A stretch of 14,634 bases of DNA from the NCBI GenBank assembly GCA_041745515.1, contig JBGTIU010000168.1, positions 1 through 14,634 of the forward strand, read 5' to 3'. Made by a program: the position numbers and the translations under genes. The DNA comes from JAKFWF01 sp041745515. GTDB taxonomy: Bacteria > Pseudomonadota > Alphaproteobacteria > Rhizobiales > Hyphomicrobiaceae. Of the stretch, positions 7,001 through 12,487 are shown in pieces. The notes beneath the pieces were generated by a model. The model was not told the origin of the DNA and searched no databases. It was given only the letters and a program-made list of their open reading frames with translations. The stretch's first letter is position 1. The number at the start of each line of letters is the position of its first letter.

Positions 7001-7969
7001 TCAGTTTTTGCCAGGGTGCCAAACGGAAACCATGCCGTCAAGGGTAGCGGTACCAAGACCCGTTGCCCGGCCCACACCCGCCGCCATATCACTGCCGATC
7101 AGCCCTGCAATCCAGCCAAAAATACTGCTGCTGGCACCGATCAACGGCCAGTCCGTGTCACGCTTCGGCTTCCAATTGATGACCTTGACGTCCTTGCTCA
7201 CATTGCGCTTGTCCTGCAGGTAGCGCAGCGCCTCGGCCTCACCGCCCAGTTCATCGACGAGCTTGAGCGTCAGCGCCTCGCGCCCCGAGAACACACGGCC
7301 CTGTTCGAGGCCCGGGATCTCCGCTGTCGCGACCTTGCGACGTGACGTTACGAGCCCCAGAAACCAGCGCTGACCATCCATGATCATCTGCTCTGCAACC
7401 CTTTTCGACGCCTCGTCAGCCGGGTGGAATGGCGACGGTGCAGCCTTAAGCGGTCCACTCTTTATCTCGTTCATCTTCACCCCGATCTTGGCGAGCAATT
7501 CGGACACTTCCGGCCACTGCATGATGACGCCGACAGAACCGGTGATGGTGTTGCCCCGCGCCACGATATGGTCGGTGCCAAGTCCGGCGATGTAGGCAGC
7601 AGACGCGGCGACGGTGCCGAACTGTGCGACGATCGGTTTTTTTTCCGCCAGCCGCCGCAATCCCTCGAACAGTGCTTCGCCACCAGTCGTAGTACCGCCG
7701 GGACTGTTGACAAACAGGATAACGCCCTCGACGTGTTTTGCGTCCGCGATCTGCCGCAGCAGTTGAAGCTGCGAGCGATCTTCCGTGATCATACCTTCGA
7801 TGCTGACGCGCGCTACCTGTGACGGTTGGCCGAATCCCAGAATGCTGTCCTTCATCGACAGCAACACGCCAAGCGCGATCACGCCCGTCGCCACCGCCAA
7901 TCCTCGCCACAGCGACACATTGCGACGCAGACGGCGGCGGTCGAGCACGGTTTCGGTTTCGAACGTCAT
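7001..7969 (-). CDS. sppA: Signal peptide peptidase SppA, short (S49) form
   Basis: Membrane-anchored serine protease that degrades signal peptides released after protein export. The 322-residue protein has a cytoplasmic basic start (RRRLRR), a membrane anchor at about residues 22-40, and one peptidase S49 domain. Ser123 in GTVAASAAYIAG is the expected nucleophile and Lys175 in KSGPLKAAPSPF the general base, forming the Ser-Lys dyad of this family. GVILFVNSPGG near residue 82 and GSVGVIM near 144 are also typical. The length matches the short Bacillus/alphaproteobacterial form, not the doubled E. coli form. AAAGG lies about ten bases before the ATG. A strong terminator just upstream suggests its own promoter in the spacer. 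Confidence 0.93.
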   Translation of the reverse strand: MTFETETVLDRRRLRRNVSLWRGLAVATGVIALGVLLSMKDSILGFGQPSQVARVSIEGMITEDRSQLQLLRQIADAKHVEGVILFVNSPGGTTTGGEALFEGLRRLAEKKPIVAQFGTVAASAAYIAGLGTDHIVARGNTITGSVGVIMQWPEVSELLAKIGVKMNEIKSGPLKAAPSPFHPADEASKRVAEQMIMDGQRWFLGLVTSRRKVATAEIPGLEQGRVFSGREALTLKLVDELGGEAEALRYLQDKRNVSKDVKVINWKPKRDTDWPLIGASSSIFGWIAGLIGSDMAAGVGRATGLGTATLDGMVSVWHPGKN

Positions 7970-8047
7970 GGGAAAAGCCTTTGGATCAAAGTCATTCGAA
8001 CAGCAGTGGCAACATAAGACGCAGCCGCGGTGGCTTCAACCTCTATG

Positions 8048-8078
8048 AAAAACGGCGCAACCCTTCGAGTCGCGCCGT
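8048..8078 (-). terminator. Intrinsic terminator after rpsA
   Basis: On the minus strand the perfect 7-bp stem ACGGCGC/GCGCCGT (8072-8078 with 8052-8058, 13-base loop) is followed at once by a run of T (complement of A8048-A8052). It begins about 30 bases past the rpsA stop. Stem, position and T-run together make this the clearest terminator in the window. Confidence 0.88.
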
Positions 8079-8105
8079 GATCAGTATCAGGCGATCAAGT
8101 CAGAC

Positions 8106-9821
8106 TCAGCTGTCGCTGCCTTCGCGTTTCTTGATAGCGGCCTTGAAGATGTCACCGAGCGAAGCACCCGAGTCCGATGATCCGTACTGGGCCACCGCCT
8201 GCTTCTCCTCTGCCATCTCGAGCTGCTTGATAGAGACGGATATACGACGAGAGGATCGGTCGACACTGACCACCGAAGCGTCGACCTTGTCGCCGACATT
8301 GAACCGCTCTGGCCGCTGCTCGGAGCGGTCACGCGACAGATCGGAGCGGCGGATGAACGAGGTGATGTCGCTATCGGCAATCTTGACCTCGATGCCACTG
8401 TCCTGGACCTGCGTCACGGTACAGGTGACCGCATCGCCCTTCTTGTACTTCGCCAGCGTGTCGGCCGGATCGCCGCCAAGCTGCTTAATGCCGAGCGAAA
8501 TGCGTTCCTTGGTACTGTCGACATCGAGCACGATCGCCTTGACGGTGTCGCCCTTTTTGTAATCCTTGATGACCTCTTCTCCGCCTCGACTCCAGTCGAG
8601 GTCGGACAGATGCACCATGCCGTCCATGCCGCCGTCGAGGCCGACAAATAGGCCGAACTCCGTGATATTGCGGATCGGGCCTTCAACGATCGAGCCCTTC
8701 GGGTGCTGACTGATGAAGCTTTCCCAGGGGTTGTCCTGGGTCTGCTTCAAGCCCAGAGAAATTCTCCGTTTCGCGGCATCTACCTCCAGGATCTGGACAT
8801 CGACCTGCTGGCTGGTCGACACGATTTTGCCGGGGTGAATGTTCTTCTTGGTCCAGCTCATTTCCGAAACGTGTATCAGCCCCTCGACGCCGGGCTCGAG
8901 TTCCACAAATGCTCCATAGTCGGCAATGTTCGTAACGGTGCCATTGAAGCGACCCTGCACCGGATACTTGACTTCGATGCCCGACCAGGGATCCGACTGC
9001 AACTGTTTCATTCCAAGGGAAATGCGCTGCGTGTCCGGATTAATTCGGATGATCTGCACCTTGACCGTATCGCCGACATTGACGATCTCGGACGGATGAT
9101 TGACGCGGCGCCAGGCCATGTCGGTCACGTGCAGCAGGCCATCGATGCCACCGAGATCGATGAAGGCACCATAGTCGGTGATATTCTTGACCAAGCCATC
9201 GATCACCTGCCCCTCGGCCAGGCGGGCGACGATCTCGGTGCGCTGCTCGGCGCGGCTTTCTTCCAGAACCGAGCGTCGGGAAACAACGATGTTGCCGCGG
9301 CGACGATCCATCTTGAGGATCTGGAACGGCTGAGGCTGATGCATCAACGGGCCGATATCGCGCACCGGGCGTACGTCGACCTGGGAACCAGGCAGGAACG
9401 CCACCGCTCCGTCAAGGTCGACCGTGAAACCACCCTTAACTTTATTGAAGATGACGCCGGTAACCTTTTCGCCGGCGGAGAATTGCTTCTCCAGACGCGT
9501 CCAGCTTTCTTCGCGCTTGGCTTTATCGCGGCTCAGAACCGCTTCGCCGAGCGCATTTTCAATGCGTTCCAGGTAAACCTCGACCTCGTCACCGACCTTG
9601 AGGCCGGATGGTTGACCAGGCAGATCGAACTCCTTCATTGCGACGCGGCCTTCCATCTTCAGGCCGACGTCGATGATCGCCATCTCCTTTTCGATACTGA
9701 CGATCTTGCCGCGCACCACACTGCCTTCAAAGGCGTCGTCGGCTCCAAGCGTCTCGGTCAGCATGGCCGCGAAATCGTCGCGGGTGGGATTGTAGTCTTT
9801 CGAGGTTTGAGCTGTCGTCAT
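8106..9821 (-). CDS. rpsA: 30S ribosomal protein S1
   Basis: Ribosomal mRNA-binding protein needed to bring many messages, especially structured ones, to the 30S subunit. The 571-residue product has six S1 (OB-fold) repeats, at about residues 31-100, 116-182, 203-271, 288-358, 375-446 and 462-531. Repeats 3-5 are the best conserved (ITDYGAFIDLGGIDGLLHVTDM, IADYGAFVELEPGVEGLIHVSEM, ITEFGLFVGLDGGMDGMVHLSDL). The two N-terminal repeats are divergent, as usual for ribosome docking. AGGAGA lies a few bases before the ATG. It follows cmk by 225 bases, which may hold its own promoter and leader, and is closed by an intrinsic terminator. Confidence 0.97.
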   Translation of the reverse strand: MTTAQTSKDYNPTRDDFAAMLTETLGADDAFEGSVVRGKIVSIEKEMAIIDVGLKMEGRVAMKEFDLPGQPSGLKVGDEVEVYLERIENALGEAVLSRDKAKREESWTRLEKQFSAGEKVTGVIFNKVKGGFTVDLDGAVAFLPGSQVDVRPVRDIGPLMHQPQPFQILKMDRRRGNIVVSRRSVLEESRAEQRTEIVARLAEGQVIDGLVKNITDYGAFIDLGGIDGLLHVTDMAWRRVNHPSEIVNVGDTVKVQIIRINPDTQRISLGMKQLQSDPWSGIEVKYPVQGRFNGTVTNIADYGAFVELEPGVEGLIHVSEMSWTKKNIHPGKIVSTSQQVDVQILEVDAAKRRISLGLKQTQDNPWESFISQHPKGSIVEGPIRNITEFGLFVGLDGGMDGMVHLSDLDWSRGGEEVIKDYKKGDTVKAIVLDVDSTKERISLGIKQLGGDPADTLAKYKKGDAVTCTVTQVQDSGIEVKIADSDITSFIRRSDLSRDRSEQRPERFNVGDKVDASVVSVDRSSRRISVSIKQLEMAEEKQAVAQYGSSDSGASLGDIFKAAIKKREGSDS

Positions 9822-10046
9822 CAGGTCTCCTGTTGAAATCTGGCGATTGCGGGCTGACCCGCCTGTTTGTTAGGCTCGAGCATGCAAAACTGCCGGACAC
9901 GCGAAAGCGCATGACCGGCTGGACTGATGCCAGCGAGCAGAGTGGAAGTTTGGGTCGCATGCCGCCGTCCGAGGGGGTTTCCCACCAACGAGATTAGGTC
10001 CGGTACTTCCCCAGCGTCCCAGGCGGATGTCGGGTGAAGCGGAACC
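9822..10046 (-). other. cmk-rpsA intergenic region / rpsA leader
   Basis: No gene is visible in these 225 bases. Near rpsA there is a 5-bp stem (GCGGG 9849-9853 with CCCGC 9858-9862, loop of four). AGGAGA at 9826-9831 is the rpsA ribosome binding site. S1 production is known to be autoregulated through its leader in E. coli; whether this leader takes part is not shown. Confidence 0.35.
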
Positions 10047-10673
10047 CTATTGGCCAATCGTCCTCTTGATCAGTCCGATGGCGGCATCGAATGCGTCGTC
10101 TATAATCAAATTGCTGGTATCGAGCAAGTATGCGTCGGCAGCCATCTTTAGTGGCGCGTCGGCCCGGCTCGCGTCACGCTCGTCGCGGCTGCGGATGACG
10201 TCGAGGATGCGATGATAGTCAGGATTGCCGCCCCGCGCTCGCTGCTCTTCGAAGCGGCGGCGCGCGCGGACCGCAAGGTCCGCTGTAATGAACAGCTTTA
10301 CCTGCGCTTCGGGACAGACAACGGTGCCGATGTCGCGTCCATCCAGGACAGCGCCAGGTGGCTTGTTGGCAAAATCACGCTGCATCTGAAGTAGGGCAGT
10401 GCGGACAGCCGGTATCTTTGCAACTATCGACGCCTTGTCGCCGACTCCCGGCAAACGTAAGCCCTCGTCCTCGAGCGACAGCGGGTCGAGCAAACGGGCA
10501 GCTTCGGCGGCCGCTTCGGTATCCGCGAGGTCGCACCCGCGCGCCAACACGTCGCGAGCGACGGCTCGATAGAGCAGGCCGGTATCGAGGCATGGGTAAC
10601 CGAAATAGTCGGCGATGCGACGGGCGAGTGTGCCTTTCCCCGAGGCGGCCGGACCGTCGATGGCAATGATCAT
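10047..10673 (-). CDS. cmk: Cytidylate kinase
   Basis: Cytosolic enzyme phosphorylating CMP and dCMP with ATP for pyrimidine nucleotide recycling. The 208-residue protein has the Walker A loop GPAASGKGT (residues 7-15), the substrate region LDTGLLYRAVA near 30, and LDGRDIGTVVCPEAQVKLFITA near 110. The lid-type helix RRRFEEQRARG and RDERDASRADAPLKMA further on are typical of bacterial Cmk. It starts with ATG; I see no convincing ribosome binding site. The usual upstream neighbour aroA is replaced by yacG, 63 bases away. Confidence 0.96.
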   Translation of the reverse strand: MIIAIDGPAASGKGTLARRIADYFGYPCLDTGLLYRAVARDVLARGCDLADTEAAAEAARLLDPLSLEDEGLRLPGVGDKASIVAKIPAVRTALLQMQRDFANKPPGAVLDGRDIGTVVCPEAQVKLFITADLAVRARRRFEEQRARGGNPDYHRILDVIRSRDERDASRADAPLKMAADAYLLDTSNLIIDDAFDAAIGLIKRTIGQ

Positions 10674-10736
10674 GATATTGCTACACGCCGTACTGTTGGG
10701 TAGAAAATCAGGGTCGCTCCGTTGGTACTCAGGAAC

Positions 10737-10958
10737 TCATCGTTCGCCCGCCGTGCCATCGGCCGAAACACCGTCCCCATCCCCATCCCCATCCCCATCC
10801 TCATCGGCATCGGCGGTGCCCCCGGCAATGGCATAGACCCCGGTCAGCCAACGTGCCAAATCGGCGTCGCCGCAGCGGCGCGAACAGAATGGGCGAAACT
10901 TTTCCACGGCCGCCGCGCCGCAGTTCGAGCATCTCGGCTTTTTGGTTGACTCATCCAA
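10737..10958 (-). CDS. yacG: DNA gyrase inhibitor YacG
   Basis: Small zinc protein; in E. coli YacG binds GyrB and blocks DNA binding by gyrase. The zinc site is CSNC...CSRRC (Cys-x2-Cys, 11 residues, Cys-x3-Cys), followed by the family motif DLARWLTGVYAIAGG. The C-terminal tail is low-complexity and acidic (DADEDGDGDGDGDG), encoded by tandem hexamers. The best start is uncertain because no ATG is in frame. TTG at 10958 gives MDESTKKPRCSNCG, close to relatives. TTG at 11015 would overlap the maf end by about 34 bases and add 19 residues. It follows maf by about two dozen bases, a common pairing in Rhizobiales, so translation is probably linked. Confidence 0.85.
   Translation of the reverse strand: MDESTKKPRCSNCGAAAVEKFRPFCSRRCGDADLARWLTGVYAIAGGTADADEDGDGDGDGDGVSADGTAGER
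10775..10804. repeat. CCCCAT hexanucleotide tandem repeat within yacG
   Basis: Four perfect CCCCAT units (10775-10798) and a variant CCTCAT (10799-10804) run in tandem; a degenerate CGGCAT follows. On the coding strand this reads as alternating Asp-Gly codons. Because the unit is six bases, slippage would change tail length without shifting frame. Confidence 0.9.
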
Positions 10959-10981
10959 CGTTCCACGCGCAAACCCGATGG

Positions 10982-11728
10982 TCAGTTTGGACCGGCATCC
11001 GCGGCCTTGATCCAATTGAAGTGAATGGGAAATCCTTCGCCTAGAAGCAATCCCGCGACCTCCGTCACGGGCAGTCCGACAACATTGGTGTAGGATCCGA
11101 TGATCTTCTGCACGAAACTGCCAGCCAACCCTTGGATCGCATATCCACCGGCTTTATCCCGCCACTCGCGAGACGCGATGTAGGCTTCGATCTCGGTCAG
11201 CGACAACCGCTTGAATCGCACACGGGTGTCAACGATTTTAAAGCGCGTCCGGTCGTCAGGCGTGATCAGGCAGACACCTGTCAAGACACGATGCGCGCGT
11301 CCGGAAAGCAGTTGCAGGGAAGCGACAGCCTCCTCGACGAACTGCGGCTTCATCAGAATACGGCGCCCAACAGTGACGACGGTATCGGCGGCTATCACGT
11401 AAGCATCCGCGAGCAAGGTGTCGTTGGCCAGCTGGTCGCGCGCGGCCTCCGCCTTCGCGCGTGCCAGCCGCGTGACGAGCGCACGTGGCATCTCTCCGCG
11501 ACGCGGTGCTTCATCGACGGTTGCTGGGCGCAACGCGTCGGGAGCGATGCCGACCTGATCGAGCAGGGCGAGCCGCCGCGGCGATGCGCTCGCCAGCACC
11601 AGCTTCGGGCGTTCAAGTGACTTTTTCGACTGAGCCCGCTGCTTGGCCAGCACACGGCGTAGCGTGTCACGCTGGGGACTGTCGGCCCGGCCCAGAACCG
11701 ACAGGAATACAGCCTTGGCAGACGACAT
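10982..11728 (-). CDS. maf: Maf family nucleoside triphosphate pyrophosphatase
   Basis: House-cleaning pyrophosphatase that hydrolyses non-canonical or surplus nucleoside triphosphates (dTTP/UTP and modified bases in the YhdE branch) to monophosphates. The core shows KLVLASASPRRLALL (residues 42-56), DE at 72-73, the catalytic-type Asp115 in AADTVV, DKAGGYAIQG and GSYTNVVGLPV. The last two place it with YhdE-like dTTP/UTP pyrophosphatases. From the ATG at 11728 the protein has 248 residues, about 40 more than typical, with an unconserved basic N-terminus. GTG at 11653 would give 223 residues. Neither start has a clear ribosome binding site. It heads the minus-strand block, divergent from rpsO. 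Confidence 0.88.
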   Translation of the reverse strand: MSSAKAVFLSVLGRADSPQRDTLRRVLAKQRAQSKKSLERPKLVLASASPRRLALLDQVGIAPDALRPATVDEAPRRGEMPRALVTRLARAKAEAARDQLANDTLLADAYVIAADTVVTVGRRILMKPQFVEEAVASLQLLSGRAHRVLTGVCLITPDDRTRFKIVDTRVRFKRLSLTEIEAYIASREWRDKAGGYAIQGLAGSFVQKIIGSYTNVVGLPVTEVAGLLLGEGFPIHFNWIKAADAGPN

Positions 11729-11942
11729 GAGGTGGCAGGCTCGCGTGTTTAGAGGATCGCAGTACGAATGATCACGGGCCGGACAATGCGCCGGAAGCTT
11801 GTGCAAAGGCAAGCGCCCAACACTCCGACGCGATGCTTCAGCCGCAGCCCACAAAAGGCTCGCTTTTCTTAGGCCTTCAGCTATAAGACGCGGCATCCAG
11901 GCGCTGTAAGACACCTTGCTTGGACATTTCCGTGACCCTGCT

Positions 11943-12019
11943 GGACGACATCCCGGCCGTGGCCGCACCAAAGGGACCGCGAGATGGTCCCGTCCTTCAC
12001 CTTAGCCTTTTAGAAAGGA
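11943..12019 (+). promoter_or_regulatory. rpsO leader with RBS-sequestering hairpin
   Basis: The maf-rpsO spacer (11729-12025) has no gene, but its rpsO-proximal part is structured. GGGACC (11973-11978) and GGTCCC (11986-11991) form a perfect 6-bp hairpin with a 7-base loop. GGAC (11943-11946) can pair with GTCC (11992-11995) to close a larger junction. Then CCTTT (12006-12010) pairs with AAAGG (12014-12018), which is the Shine-Dalgarno sequence of rpsO (AAAGGA). S15 represses its own translation through mRNA structure in several bacteria, so this is a plausible S15 operator. The function is inferred. Confidence 0.55.
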
Positions 12020-12025
12020 TATCCG

Positions 12026-12307
12026 ATGTCGCTCATTCGTCCCGTCCGCAAGGACGCGAAGACTGCTGTCATCAAAGAGAATGCGACGAAAGCCAACGAT
12101 ACTGGCTCGCCTGAAGTCCAGGTTGCGATCCTGACCGAGCGGATCAACTACTTGACCGACCACTTCAAGACACACAAGAAAGACAACCACTCGCGCCGAG
12201 GCCTGCTTAAGATGGTCAGCAAGCGCCGGCAGTTGCTCGATTATGTGAAGCGCAAGGATGCGCCGCGCTATCAGAAGATCATCGACAAACTGGGCATCCG
12301 CCGCTGA
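12026..12307 (+). CDS. rpsO: 30S ribosomal protein S15
   Basis: Primary-binding 30S protein that recognises a three-way junction of 16S rRNA and helps form a bridge to the 50S subunit. The 93-residue product contains DTGSPEVQVAILTERI and THFK-type HKKDNHSRRGLLKMVSKRRQLLDYVKRKD, the conserved rRNA-contact region. It is about four residues longer than the common 89, with the extra length at the N-terminus (MSLIRPVRKDAKT). AAAGGA lies seven bases before the ATG but is paired in a leader stem. It is followed by pnp after 180 bases, the order conserved in Proteobacteria. Confidence 0.97.
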   Translation: MSLIRPVRKDAKTAVIKENATKANDTGSPEVQVAILTERINYLTDHFKTHKKDNHSRRGLLKMVSKRRQLLDYVKRKDAPRYQKIIDKLGIRR

Positions 12308-12325
12308 TGTCACGCCTCGAGGCCA

Positions 12326-12404
12326 GCCAACCCGGTCGTTGGCCGCCGGTGGGCGCCTTGCGAGCCACTTGAATACGGCTCCTCTGGACCCGGTAACACC
12401 GGGT
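12326..12404 (+). promoter_or_regulatory. rpsO-pnp intercistronic stems / pnp leader
   Basis: Two perfect hairpins lie in the 180-base spacer: GCCAAC/GTTGGC (12326-12331 with 12338-12343, 6-base loop) and ACCCGGT/ACCGGGT (12388-12394 with 12398-12404, 3-base loop). Neither has a T-run. In E. coli the rpsO-pnp spacer holds a leaky terminator and an RNase III-cut leader through which PNPase controls its own mRNA. These stems occupy the same place, but equivalence is inference. Confidence 0.5.
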
Positions 12405-12487
12405 GCAGCGCAGTCTCGGTTTGTCCTCGATCCGCGAGCACAAACAAATGAATCGTCCGTAGGATCAGAAACGAAAGACTGAAACTC

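Noticed and set aside
8703..9836. Long plus-strand open frame (377 codons) opposite rpsA
   Set aside because: Antisense shadow of rpsA; no family resemblance and the S1 repeats fix the coding strand.
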